Assembly: GCA_002286855.1 (NCBI GenBank)
Contig: NRSV01000090.1
Coordinates: forward strand, 1 to 64,000
Source of the DNA: Bipolaris cookei
Taxonomy: Eukaryota > Ascomycota > Dothideomycetes > Pleosporales > Pleosporaceae
Length of the DNA stretch: 64,000 nucleotides
Reading direction: 5' to 3'
The notes beneath the pieces are model-generated. The model worked only from the letters and a program-made list of their open reading frames with translations, searched no databases and was not told the origin of the DNA. Positions 1 to 10,930 of this stretch are shown here, one piece after another; within the stretch, counting starts at the first letter, position 1; every line of letters starts with the position of its first letter. A program made the translations under genes and the position numbers.

Positions 1-704
1 TTGCCGCCGCCTGTCTGGAGGTCTGCAAAGGTCACCTCGTCGCCATCTGCGCCCCAGGTGTGTGAAAGTATCGCGTAAGGGGGTATGTCGCCATCATCGA
101 AGCTGTGGATACTGAGCTCTCCGCTTTCGCTGTACTGTAAGAGCCGCATAGATTCGTGTGGGTGTATAGTAGGTATATGCGATGAGAGTGGGACTCGAAA
201 GGTTGAATTTGGTAGCCTAGTCGTGCGGGCGCTTGTTGCTTGTTAGCTGCTTTCCTGCTAGATACAGATGGAAGGTCAGCATATAGAGACAATGACGAGC
301 AGATGCACCAGCTAAGGTACCAGCGGGATCCCGTGATGCGTCAAGATGTCGCGAGCTGAGGCTGCTGGCTCTCGCTGTGTTGTTGACTTGGTGCTGAAGC
401 CTGTGTGAAGCCCCAGGCGGGGTATGTAAGGCGTGCTATGCATGCGTCGTGCATTGCTCGCAAGGCTGAAGCGCGTCTGCATCGAAGGCTGCGGAGGATA
501 TGAGGCCCCTTGGCGCTGTTGGTAGGGGTCTAAGCACCGACGCGCTCAAAGCTTGCCCATTCCGATGCAGGACAAATGAGAGAGCAGTCACACAAATACA
601 ACACTTATAAATGACATCTAGGTTTAAATCTAACTCAAGATACCCTTTCTATCCAGCCTGCGCAACGCCGCGAAACCCCATCATACAGAGCCAGAGAAAG
701 TGGT
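1..704. other. No recognisable gene
   Basis: Only short open frames without recognisable motifs occur here. It may include the 3' flank of the pogo element that ends near position 705. I see no tRNA, rRNA or tandem array. Confidence 0.5.
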
Positions 705-2414
705 CTAGTACATCCTGGCTACAGGTGCTCTCCATGCAGATACCGGCGCATGTGTTAGCTCAGGCGCATCGATCCGCTGCGCTACTGTGGGCTTTGGCGA
801 CGGCAGGATCGGGACCGTCGATCCTTCTAGCGCGTCGCTCTTGCGCTTACGCCCGCGCTTCGGCTTGCCTACAAAAGCTTGCTCCTTCGTAGCACGCTTT
901 GCTCTAGCCTCTTCGAGGTCTTGAAAACTCATCACCTTAGCTTTGCCTAGAACTACTGACTTTGTCGACCGGCGGGTTTTAGCTTCTCGATTAATCTGAA
1001 GGAGGAAATGATTACGATCTTTAAGGAGGGCCTGCTCAGCGAAGGATACCTTAGCCGCGCTTGCTAGTTTCTGTATGCGTCTCTGTAGACGGTCTTTGCT
1101 CGTCTTTTCAAGTACGTGTGTGTCCTTCGTGATTAGATCATGCAGCGACGTAAGCGCTTCTGTCGTCACTGGTGTTACTGGCGTGGTAGGCGTACGGGGC
1201 ACATCGTCCAGCACATCAGCACTCGCAGTCTCGGTTCCTGGATTTGATATGTTGCTTACTTCCGCTGGAGGTTTAGGGACATCTCTGAGCACTCGTTCCG
1301 GGTTGAAAGGGAACAGGCCAGTTGCAGACCACCCAGCTCTGATGTTCCTTTTAGTTAGTGCGCGATCTCTTGCAGGGCTATAGAGATAAGTAAAATGCTC
1401 TTTGCCAACAATATCTACGCCTCCTTGGTTGAGTCGCTCAACTTGTTCACGATACGCACTTTTCAAAGGTGCAAAAGGGCCGACATCGCATGGCTGCAGC
1501 TTGTGAGAGGTGTGAGAAGGCAGACGACACAAGATAATGTTGTTAGTAAAGCAGAACTCTAGGATTTCGAGCGTTTCATGAGTCCCAAAGCCATCACAGA
1601 TTAGCACTCGTGGGTTTCTACCTGCTCCCTCACGTGTCTGGGGGTCAAACACGCGCTTGAGCCACTCCAAGCTAATCTTAGAGTCGTTGTACCCATTCTC
1701 TGAGTGCGCATAGTGCCATCCAGGGGTGCTGTGGGTGGTCCAGTTACTGCGATGGGTCGATGCTGGCCATATGATAAGTGGCAGGAGGGCCCTTCCATCA
1801 GCACTGATGCACTCAATAGCAGTAACCATAGTGCGCTTGACACCCGCACCCCTACTACCTTGCTGATCGTCCTTGCCGACTAAGACTTTTGCGGAGCCAA
1901 GCATGCTTAGCATGACTCCAGTTTCGTCCATATTGTACACGTTTTCTGGCAGTACGCATGAATCCTGTAGTACCTGGCCAATCACATCGAACCACTCTAC
2001 TATCTTCTCATATATATTGTTTCCGTGACGCTTCCAGTCTATCGATCTAACCCTTCTCGCCTGGAGTTCGGGGTGACGCTTCTCGAACGCTCGTGGCCAG
2101 TTCTTTCCTGGACGGTTGATCGACTCGCTCTTCGTGGACCGCTGGCGGGCTATGCTGAACGCTAGCGAGCGAAGGTACTTAACGCGCATAGGTTGTCCGA
2201 GACTAGACATTAGTAGCAGGAACTTTACAAGCGCCTTCTCCTCCTCTCGAGTCAAGTACTGCTGACTCTGAGCTTGCTCTGCTCGCGAGCGTCGTCCAAG
2301 CCTACGGTGGATCAGAGTTGAGACAGGGACATCGCCGTGCTCTGATCGAGCAGCACATGTATCACGCACACCCTTAGGCAGACGTTGTGCGAGCGCCTGG
2401 CTGGCTGGATCCAT
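705..2414 (-). CDS. Pogo/Fot-type DDE transposase (copy A)
   Basis: This is an uninterrupted frame of 569 aa when started at the first true ATG (2414). The frame extends to 2459, but only through a TTG codon. It should bind the element ends through an N-terminal CENP-B-like helix-turn-helix region and cut DNA with a DDE_1 catalytic core. Visible core motifs are YNMDETGV (first Asp), VLICDGFGTHET (second Asp) and KLQPCDVG (third Asp), followed by the basic tail GRKRKS. It ends in SWRAPVARMY, nearly the same as the element at 23.6-25.4 kb, so both belong to one family. I did not find clear terminal repeats around this copy. The frame is open and all three acidic residues are present, so it could be functional. 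Neighbours are a short fragment of a different Fot element and the NLR gene. Confidence 0.88.
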   Translation of the reverse strand: MDPASQALAQRLPKGVRDTCAARSEHGDVPVSTLIHRRLGRRSRAEQAQSQQYLTREEEKALVKFLLLMSSLGQPMRVKYLRSLAFSIARQRSTKSESINRPGKNWPRAFEKRHPELQARRVRSIDWKRHGNNIYEKIVEWFDVIGQVLQDSCVLPENVYNMDETGVMLSMLGSAKVLVGKDDQQGSRGAGVKRTMVTAIECISADGRALLPLIIWPASTHRSNWTTHSTPGWHYAHSENGYNDSKISLEWLKRVFDPQTREGAGRNPRVLICDGFGTHETLEILEFCFTNNIILCRLPSHTSHKLQPCDVGPFAPLKSAYREQVERLNQGGVDIVGKEHFTYLYSPARDRALTKRNIRAGWSATGLFPFNPERVLRDVPKPPAEVSNISNPGTETASADVLDDVPRTPTTPVTPVTTEALTSLHDLITKDTHVLEKTSKDRLQRRIQKLASAAKVSFAEQALLKDRNHFLLQINREAKTRRSTKSVVLGKAKVMSFQDLEEARAKRATKEQAFVGKPKRGRKRKSDALEGSTVPILPSPKPTVAQRIDAPELTHAPVSAWRAPVARMY

Positions 2415-2860
2415 GTTCGTGGTTGTGGTGACTGAGGGATACCTCGAGCGAGAAGCCAACCGAATCCACCACCGGTCTGCTTCTAAGAATAGCCGGCAAC
2501 ACGCAACACCCGATAGAAGCTTCTAGGACTCTGCGCCACAGCTTCAGCCCTTTTGGCATAGCGCAGGTGTACATCGTAGGCCGCTAAGCGTTCGCAATCC
2601 AGCTGTGCCAGCGTTTTAAATCCTTTCGCTAATGCGAAGGAATGGCATACCGAGCCGGAAAAACTCGGAGCGCATCTGAACAGAGACTGCATATCTTTAC
2701 AGTATAGCTAGAGGTTCTTTAGCTTACTCTAAAGTATATAGAATCTCCGAATAGGCAAATAGAGCTTCTGTAAGAGGTAGGACAGGGGTGTTTTGGCGTT
2801 GCACCTTCCCACGCTTGACACGAAAGACTCACGTACACCACTTAGGTTGCTGTAATTTTA

Positions 2861-3052
2861 CTATTTAAAGTTTTGGATAGATAGAGGTAGATCTAGCGAG
2901 CATGTAAACGTGTATTTATATCTAAGAGCCTCTGCGGCTTGGGCGTAAGGTGCTTGCGCAGTGTTGGTAGTTCGTTGCGGAGGGATGTTCGACCCACAGG
3001 GATGGACGTTACTATGGCCGTCTAGAATAAGCAGCCGATAGACTCCAGCTAT
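2861..3052 (-). pseudogene. Short Fot-type transposase fragment
   Basis: The minus strand encodes GVYRLLILDGHSN, the segment around the second catalytic Asp of Fot5-like transposases, over roughly 2990-3052. The similarity is then lost towards lower coordinates. The fragment abuts a TA dinucleotide and an inverted-repeat end at 3052-3054. Its missing 5' half corresponds to the place where the Fot fragment at 16.7-17.5 kb stops. Confidence 0.6.
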
Positions 3053-3053
3053 A

Positions 3054-3170
3054 CAGTCGCTAGCGATTGCAGCTTCACCCCTGCTCTCAGTTGCAACACC
3101 ACTTACGCCAACATGGGGACAGGGGTGCGCAGCCCCACCTACTCTATTAGGCAAGGTGTTTGGACGTGTT
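3054..3170. mobile_element. End of a foldback/MITE element inserted in a Fot fragment
   Basis: The sequence begins TA-CAGTCGCTAGCGATTGC and continues with a GCTTCACCC tract and a GCAGCCCCACCT tract. The same end, reverse-complemented, is found at about 16600-16716. Both insertions lie at TA within a transposase reading frame. The 194-bp MITEs at 32.2 and 34.0 kb carry a related end (GATTAGCGATTGCGGCTTCACC). Confidence 0.6.
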
Positions 3171-3412
3171 TATAGACAGCTTTTAGCTCGCCGCGAACGA
3201 TAGTCGAGAATAAGCACGGAGTTGTGCATCAAAGTAAAGTTTTCTGTATAGATAAAGGCACTAATCTTTGGAAAGAAGTATATAGTTAGAGCAGGTAGGT
3301 TAAATATTGTTAACTTATAACTATCTAATTTGCTTCTTTTGAGTATCACAAAGTGATAACACCTAGAAGAAGTAATTGGAGTGTACTAGGGGGAGCGTAA
3401 CTAGAAAAGCTA
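3171..3412. other. AT-rich spacer, no gene seen
   Basis: An AT-rich interval lies between the MITE end and the stop codon of the NLR gene. It probably includes the NLR 3' untranslated region. No motif was recognised. Confidence 0.4.
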
Positions 3413-6400
3413 CTAAGACGAAGAGAACTCAACGAGTATTGTCCTCCCAGATCCAGAGCCAAACGCAACTAGGCTGTCTTGGACAGCAGTACAGCTAGGA
3501 AGATAGTTTGGAGGAAGCCAAAGCATATCTTCTGAGTTGAGTGCTATCCACCGGTCTTTAACGAAGATGTGCCCTGGAGGATGCCGTTGAGAGGTTGTCC
3601 TAGAGAGTGCTGGTGAAGGTATGGGTACTGATCCTCGATTCGTTTCTATGTGTGCTCCATCCCTCGAGAAGGCCACGCTGCTGACACTGTCCGTATGGCC
3701 CTCGAGCGTCTGCAGCAGCTGGCCCGTCTTCGCATCCCACACTCGCACTGTCTGGTCATCTGAAGCGGATGCTAGTCGATCTCCTGCTACCGAGAAGGCC
3801 ACACTGCTGACCCAGCCCGTATGGCCCTCGAGCGTCTGCAGCGGCTGGCCAGTCTTTGTATCCCACACTCGCACCGTCTTATCAGCTGAAGCGGATGCTA
3901 GTCGATCTCCTGCTGCTGAGAAGGATACGCTGCTGATCCAGTCGGTATGGTCCTCAAGCGTCTGCAGCGGCTGGCCCTTCCTCGCATCCCACACTCGCAC
4001 TGTCTTATCCCACGAAGCGGATGCTAGTCGATCTCCTACTGCCGAGAAGGCCACGCTGGTGACACTGTACGTATGGCCCCTAAGGGTGTGCAGCGGCTGG
4101 CCAGTCTTCGCATCCCACACTCGCACTGTCTGGTCATCTGAAGCGGATGCTAGTTGATCTCCTGCTACCGAGAAGGCCACGCTGCTGACCCAGCCCGTAT
4201 GGCCCTCGAGCGTCTGCAGTAGCTGGCCCGTCTTCGCATCCCACACTCGCACTGTCTGGTCATCTGAAGCGGATGCTAGTCGATCTCCTACTGCCGAGAA
4301 GGCTATACTATTGACCCAGCCTTTATGGCCCTCAAGGGTGTGCAGCGGCTGACTAGTCTTCGCATCCCACACTCGCACCGTCTTATCAGCTGAAGCGGAT
4401 GCTAGTCGATCTCCTACTGCTGAGAAGGCCACGCTGCTGACCCAGCATTTATGGCCCTCAAGGGCGTGTAGCGGCTGGCCAGTCTTCGCATCCCACACTC
4501 GCACTGTCTGATCACCTGAAGCGGATGCTAGTCGATCTCCTGCTACTGAGAAGGCCACGCTGTTGACAACGCTCGTATGGCCCTCGAGCGTCTGCAACAG
4601 AGGTCCCCAGTCTTCATCTAGCCCACATTTTACCTGCACTTCCTTAGGCATCTCCTGCCTAAACTGATGCCGCACTATGCTTCGCTCTGGCGCAAACACC
4701 AACGCTCCATAGTACACCTGCAGCGGCGCTTCCTGGATGCCAGATCCACTCCACATCGCGAAGCGCAGTGCATCGTGCACGACGTTCAACATCATCATAC
4801 TTGCTATTCTCTTACGCATAGTTTAGTAACAATATTCTTGTTAACTATGCTAATTAATAAACTTACATCAAGGACCGCTTCTAGCTGCTGCAGCGCTAAC
4901 ATCGCTTCTGGCATCTTTTGCAGCAGACTCATCGCCTCTAGCCAGTGCAGCAAGTGCTTTTGGAAGAAGCGGTGAACTTTGCCCCCATCTACTAACATAT
5001 CGCTGCAAGCATGTCTGCCTACCTGCAAATGCTCGACCCAGTACTCACATGCATACGCGATCTGCGGCAGACAGCTGCCCCGAACTCGACCCGTCGCCTC
5101 CTGTATTCGCACGCCAGGCTTCTGCAAGCTACACATGTCTCTCCGCAGCGTGCTGTCCATTGTGTCTAGCAAGCGATAGGTCATCTGTTCCTGCTCTTCC
5201 TCTAGTGGGCCACTAAACACCTGCTGGCCGCTGCCTGTGGTAAAGAAGTCTCTAGCAGATAAATGGATAAAGGACACAACATCTTCACGCATAGTCAAGA
5301 ATGAGCCGCAACGGTTAACAAGGTCGGCGACTGCTTGTACGTTACTGAACTGGTCTCTAGGAAGGCCTGCAGCTACGATGAGCTCTCTAAGCTGTAGCGG
5401 CCGGAAAGCGAGCGTGATCGACCGAAGAATGGCCCTACAGTACTCTGCAGTCTTTGCATCCTGCCCTGCGATCTGCGCCATCATCCGCTCGTACAGCGGG
5501 CCGAGTCCTGGCGGTAGTGCGTGCAGCACCTCTCGTGCACGATAGAGTGGAATGCTCTCTAGCTCTTTACACACCAGTGACACCCATAAGAAGGTGCCTT
5601 CTGCCTTGTCACGGAGCTGCTGTTGCACCTCTGCTTGCAGCCCTCGGTCATACTTCTGCATAGTTGCTAGCCATTGTACCTTGTACTCAACAAAAGCCGC
5701 CACCGCTCTTGATACATGGCTCGCCTTGACCTCGAGACTCACCTTAACACCAGCTATATCTGGCTGTAGATACCACTCGATCTCTGGTATGTTGCGGCTG
5801 GTCACCAGCCACTTGACCCTCGATCGCCGCCTAAGGCTGTCGTCACTGACGATGCGCAGTAGCTCAGACAGGCCAGACGTGCACTCGTCGAGCGCATCAA
5901 CAAGTACGTACGTTGGTGGCAAAGAGTTATCGTTGAGCATGTCCGACAGTATCTCTCTTAGTGCGTAAATAGCGCTAGGCCCATCGAAGAGCTTGCCTCC
6001 TATAGCCTCGTACCGCGTCTGCAAATATTGCATGAGCTGCGGTCTTTGCGCAACGAGCAAGTACATAAGCCCACGAAGGACGGACGCCACGTTGTTGAGC
6101 TCTGGCCGTGTGCTCTGGCAGAAGAAGTACGTCACCAGACATGATTGAGAGCCAAACCATAGTCCAGCAATCATTTTCGATATTGTCCACGGCGACAGCC
6201 TGACTTTATTTCTTCGAGACAGCTCGGTAATCACCCCCATCATCATCATCGTCTTGCCTTTGCCCGGGTCGCCCTTGATCCACAGCAGCCGCGACTCGTC
6301 CTGCATCCTCCATCGCTGGAAGGTGACGTCGTCCAGTATCCATGCGTAGCAGTCTCGGAGCAGTGTGTCCTTGTCGCCCTCGATGCGCGCGCGGTCTTCG

Positions 6401-6570
6401 CGTGGGTCCGTCACCCGCAAGTCGCGCAGGCACTGGTGGGATAGTTCGTTAGCCTCGCGAGGCCTTTCCGGAAAGTTCACGTTTCCATAAACGTTGCCGT
6501 AGATGTTAGTGGAGTCGCCGTCCGCTCGGTTTCCGCTATACGTTGTGTTGTCTCTAGCATGGTACTGCAT
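3413..6570 (-). CDS. NACHT-WD40 NOD-like receptor (STAND NTPase)
   Basis: This is a predicted 1033-aa intracellular receptor of the HET-E/NWD type, which senses a ligand through WD40 repeats and signals through its N-terminus. I join two frames by a 56-bp intron (4811-4866: GTAAGT, an ACTAAAC branch-like site, AAG end). Exon 1 is 6570-4867 and exon 2 is 4810-3413. Residues 11-26 form a YxGN...GN motif in place of a large effector domain. Next comes the LRDLRVTDPREDRARIE linker typical of fungal NACHT proteins. The Walker A is GDPGKGKT and the Walker B is YVLVDALDEC. Seven full WD40 repeats and one partial repeat follow from about residue 625. They are almost identical (LASAS-D-TVRVWD), which suggests concerted evolution, and differ mainly at the surface positions after GH. 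The 3' splice site is non-canonical in context and should be tested. Confidence 0.87.
6493..6540 (-). other. HET-s-like amyloid motif coding segment of the NLR
   Basis: Residues 11-26 of the receptor read YSGNRADGDSTNIYGN. The spacing Y-x-G-N-x-A-x-G-x-S-T-x-x-x-G-N is shared with the C-terminus of the SesA-like protein at 12433-13335. In known fungal systems (HET-s/NWD2) such short motifs sit at the NLR N-terminus and at the effector C-terminus. The assignment to the HRAM class is my inference. Confidence 0.55.
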
Positions 6571-7153
6571 TGGTGCGGTCTACACGGAGTTCCGTTTAGC
6601 AAGTGTCTCCACTTACTAGGATTGTGTGAGAAGCGGAATCACGCACTAACCTAGTCTTTCCTATGCGACTTTCCTGAATCTTTTCTCTTCTTCTAACCGT
6701 TAGAGAGGGCGCTTGTCACTTACTGTGAAGCCGTTACGGCCTTTGCTAAGGAAGGCGGCTGAGGCGCGGGCTCGCATCTCGCTTCGAGCCAAGGCTTCAG
6801 CTGACCGGTAGACAAGGTACCATAAGGCGTTGCACTTCAGCCGCGATGATCGACAAGGCACTTGCACATCGACAACCAACAGCAACATTTCTAGAGCATG
6901 CTTTGTTGTAATGAGTAACACGAGCCTGGCAGTGTGGGCAAGAGTAGATGAGCGACACAGATGGTGTTGCCCATGTATCTCTGCAAGTTTGAGTGAGCCA
7001 ATCACATCAGCACCGCTGGGCATAGAATACGCTGGAACTTTGGCGGCGACAGCCCGAAGAGCCATTCCCTGTGCTCGCGCGGCACTCCCGCCAAGCAATG
7101 TAGAGTATCGCGCGAGGTGTATACTGATCTTGCACAGACAGACCCCCGGAAGC
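6571..7153. other. Spacer between NLR and Tc1-mariner remnant
   Basis: This interval should hold the promoter and 5' leader of the NLR gene. The open frames here lack recognisable motifs. The upstream part of the plus-strand frame from 6830 is probably fortuitous extension of the transposase frame. Confidence 0.4.
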
Positions 7154-8131
7154 ATGGCACCGCACCTCGCTACCTCGCAGTACCACCTAATCCGCGATAT
7201 GATCCTCGACGAGACGCTCACAGCCGCTCAGATAGCGACAATGGCTGGCTGCAGCAAGCGCTCGGTCAAAGCAATACGATCTAACCTCCGCCACTTCCGC
7301 TCTACAAAGGCCCCTGCGAATGGTGGGGGGAGACGACAATTGATCACGCCGCCGATGCTAGACGCGCTGCGCGAACGCCTGGTCGAGAAACCAGGCCTGT
7401 ACCTAGAGGAGATGGCGCTGTTCCTGTGGGACGAGTTTGGCATGCTCGTCTCTACACACAGCATCAGTAGAACTCTGAGAGTGGTAGGATGGTCGAAGAA
7501 GGTGGCCTGGCAGATCGCGAGAGAGCAGAACGCGGACCTGCGAGACTTCTACTTGTATAACCTAACATAGTTCTAGTCATACTACCTTGTCTTTATTAAC
7601 GAGTCTAGGTGCGATAAGCGTATTAGCTTTAGGCGGATAGGCTGGTCGCCCTACGGTGTAGCACTAGTTTAGGTTGCCAAGTTCCACCGCGACCGGCGAT
7701 ATCAGATCCTGCTAGCGTACACTTAGCATGGGATCCTGCTCTCGCGAGTATTCTAAGGCTCGATAGATAGCACTATTTTTAAGGACTATATAGAGTAACT
7801 ACTCCCCCATTGCGGTAAGTGGCTAGAACTAAAGTCTGTGCTAGTGATAGATAACGCATCGTTCTACCACACGGAGTGACTCGAGCAGATGTGCTATAAC
7901 GCTAGTATCAAGCTAATATACCTGCCCCCTTACTCACCTGATCTGAACCCGGTCGAAGAGTTCTTCGCCGAGCTAAAGCTGTTTGTTAAAAAGACCTGGC
8001 GTGCCTTTAAGGAGGCCCTAGAGTAAGGCTTTAATGCGTTTTTAGAATAGTGTATAGATATGGTAGAAGGAAAGTAGGAGAGTGCTAGAGGCCACTTCAG
8101 ACACGCAGGAATCACAGTCGAGGAGTTCTAA
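7154..8131 (+). pseudogene. Tc1/mariner-type transposase, broken by in-frame stops
   Basis: The frame starts with ATG at 7154 and encodes an N-terminal double helix-turn-helix (TAAQIATMAGCSKRSVKAIR, then the LRVVGWSKKVAWQ segment). It ends at a stop at 7568-7570. The same reading frame continues to about 8131 through several TAG and TGA codons. It still shows LVIDNASFYHT (second catalytic Asp) and LPPYSPDLNPVEEFFAELK (DDE_3 signature). Many stops fit TGG or CAG converted to TAG, which is the RIP pattern. The element is therefore non-autonomous. I did not identify its terminal repeats with confidence. Confidence 0.85.
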
Positions 8132-8229
8132 ATTTGTACGTGTAGGTATTTAGTCTAAGTAGAGTAGAAGTTATATATAGTCATGACCTAACAAGCTAAA
8201 CATAACTAGGCTTGTCTTAATCTATAGTA

Positions 8230-9419
8230 ATTCAACTAGTAGCTGCTATCTACTACTGGACCCAGTATTCGATGTCGCGTATGAAGCGCCGAGCGACGCC
8301 AATCTTTATACCCCGTGAGATGAAGAAATCTAGATTCTGGTCGCTATGAAGCTGCTGCAGGTCGAGTCCGTACTCTAGAGCCATGTCACACATATTCTAA
8401 ACGTCGTCATTCTAATCTTCCCTTCTAACTCGCGACTGCTGCCACTCACTGTACTCCTCTACCGCGACATCTAAGAAACCGGGCATGTCAAGACGAGACT
8501 TAGTGTGCACTTCGGTTAGACCTGATGTGGGGTGAGACAGCCCAGGAAGCACGTTTGTTATATGGATTGGAGCATAACCCGCCGGGACGCTATGACTGGC
8601 TCTTTAGTGTCTTTCTAGCTGCTGTTGCTCTTCTGCGTAGAGCTGCTGACGGACATCCTCCGGCACATCATCATGTGACAGCAACTGGCCCCCCTGTACC
8701 ACATGCCTAATCAAGGCCTTTAGCTGATGCGTTCTTAGCTTATAGTGCTTCTTTCCGTGCGGGTCCCGCCAGCAGTGAGGCCCAAGACTGCAAGGCGGGC
8801 CTGGGCATCGCATCATGTTGTATACTTCCTGCCAGATGGATGGTTGACTAGTCGTTCCTTCCTCGGCATCAGCCTGTGAGTCTCTTCCAGCAAGCATCTG
8901 CTGCGTGGCGGAGAGATGTCCTCGCTTCCCGCTTCTCGCTGATGCCGCCGGCGCTGGCTATCCTATCTCTACGTAGTTGAACGATACGTCGACTCTTAGC
9001 TTCTTACCTGCGCGAAACGACTCGCTCTACTAGGAGAGCTGTCTCTCTACTAAGAACCAGTCGGCATCTATTTCACCAAAGCGCTTCGTCAAGTCACGTT
9101 TTGAACGCTCGGTCATTGACACGACGACGTTAGTGTCTTCGCAGGCCACACGCTTACTCGGCGGCAGCTTCTCGAGCTTCTCACGCAGGAACAGCGACCA
9201 GCAGAACCTGGGTGCTAGCACAAGGTCTGGCTCTGTGTCCTTAGAAAGGAGCTTGTTGTTCAGCGTGACCTTCCACTCAATCGAGTAGTGGAGGCAGGTC
9301 TGTGGCTCCTCATCGTATGTATCGTTTTCGTTCCACTCATCTAGGTTTAGCAGTTCGAGCTTGCCTAAAAGCGGCCTTATATGTCTCACACTACAAGTGC
9401 CCCTGCCTAGATTGTCCAC
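8230..9419 (-). pseudogene. Decayed multicopy fungal gene of unknown function
   Basis: Minus-strand coding remnants run from about 9419 down to 8230. The first open piece (9419-9030) contains LLGKLELLNLDEWNE, TCLHYSIEWKVTLNNK and DLVLAPRF. After stop codons, the downstream piece (8897-8604) contains a cysteine/histidine-rich segment, MRCPGPPCSLGPHCWRDPHGKKHYKL, and HDDVPEDVRQQLYAEEQQ. These pieces fall in the order I would expect from one protein. I recognise it only as a protein type often repeated in fungal genomes, with no assigned function. The stops between the pieces mark it as a pseudogene. Confidence 0.6.
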
Positions 9420-10930
9420 GATCGCTTGTTGGTATACTACAGCCGGAAACGGTGACTGGAGTACAAACGGCTCGCTCCGAGAGGTCGACGGGTCTCCCGT
9501 TGCCTGGGTATCAGGGATCTGGGACGGCGTAAACGCGCCTGAAAAGTGGGATCGGCCGAGCGGGAACGAAACTGGCTTGCGGTGGTGGCCTGAGTGGGCA
9601 GGTCCGGCGATCGGCCGTAGGCTGCTGAGACCCTGAGGTGGCTAAACAGGACCCACGCCGGGATCTAGCAGTGCCTCGAGCAGGCATCGCTGGAGGGCTG
9701 TGTCACTGTGCAAGGCCGACTATTGGCATGCACTGTTGTCGTGACGTGTCGTTGAGTTCCCCAACAAGAAGGCAGACGGTCCGTGACGGCAGATCGGGTA
9801 AGCGCCGCCTGAACGGAGTGTGCGAGCTGAACGGCCGACAGCCAGCGACAACAGGTACTCATCGGTCCACGCAGCCCCCGCCGCCTCAGCCTTACGACAG
9901 TCTTCATGTGCAACGATGCTGGATGTCGCACACACCACATCACCCACTCTAGTCGCTGACTATGCTTAGCACGATACGATGGCCGCTTTTCCAGTTCCGA
10001 TTGAGGAGAGACGGGGGCATATAGATCCTGCGGCGGTGCTCTCTCCTCTGCATGCTCCTACCCACACACAGACGCCTTCAAAACCCCTGCATACAGTAAC
10101 TTCACCGCGAACATAAGCAGCTGATGCAGTTCTGCCAGGCTTGCGGGAAATGCGGAAAAGCACCGACCCGGTTATCGAACACGCTCCGCCTCGTACTCAT
10201 ACTGCTTCTCTACTTGACTAATGCAGTTGATCCCATAATCGTCGCGATTCACGGCCCGAACGAGTACTGTGGGCAACAGTGGACGGGTGATGGTCGCGCG
10301 TTAGGGCGATGCGATCGACCGACAGTAGGACATGGGAGATACGGAGAGCAGGGCGGATACGGGCACGTATGGCTGGACGTACAGTAGGCAGGAACAATAG
10401 CAGTGGTAACAAGATGTCTATAGTTCGCTTCAACGAGCCTGCCGAGTTGTTCGACGTCCAGTTTAGCGTGCTGGAAGTACCGCACGTAGAGCAGCTCTTT
10501 GGTTGAATGGAGGAACCAGTTCCGATCCGCGAAGTGCTTCAGTACAATGGCTCTCGTGTAACAGCCATAGTGCACGGCTTAGGTGGCGGTCGACGGCAAA
10601 AGCGTAGACAAGCTGAAGCAAGGCTACGCAGCAGCAATCGACGAACATGCACAACATTGACATTGACATTGACATCGACATTGACATCGACAACTATCAT
10701 GATCCGGTTACTCTTCTCATGTCACAAACGCGTGAGGATCCCCAACAAGAGTCAATTGCTAAGAGTCAAAGGAACAGTAGGACAACAGCTGCATGATAAC
10801 GCGACAATAGATGATTTAGTTCACGTAGCCAGATTTCGATTGACTAGCACTGGAAAACGATCTTGTCTAAACCAAAAGCGACGGTATTGTATGCTCAACG
10901 TCAAGGCCACGAAGACATGCCGAACATCTC
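9420..10930. other. Gene-poor stretch with a (TTGACA)n-like microsatellite
   Basis: Several overlapping open frames on both strands carry no known motif, and I do not support any as a gene. At about 10658-10695 there is an imperfect TTGACA/TCGACA hexamer tandem repeat. On the opposite strand it reads as a false MSMSMSM peptide. Confidence 0.45.

Noticed and set aside
3621..4157. 178-aa plus-strand frame over the NLR WD40 region
   Set aside because: It is the antisense shadow of the highly repetitive WD40 coding sequence.
8604..8897. Independent 97-aa gene
   Set aside because: It is the downstream piece of the decayed gene that begins at 9419, separated from it by stop codons.
10463..10693. 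Minus-strand frame beginning with repeated Met-Ser
   Set aside because: It is only the translation of a TTGACA-type microsatellite; the rest has no motif.
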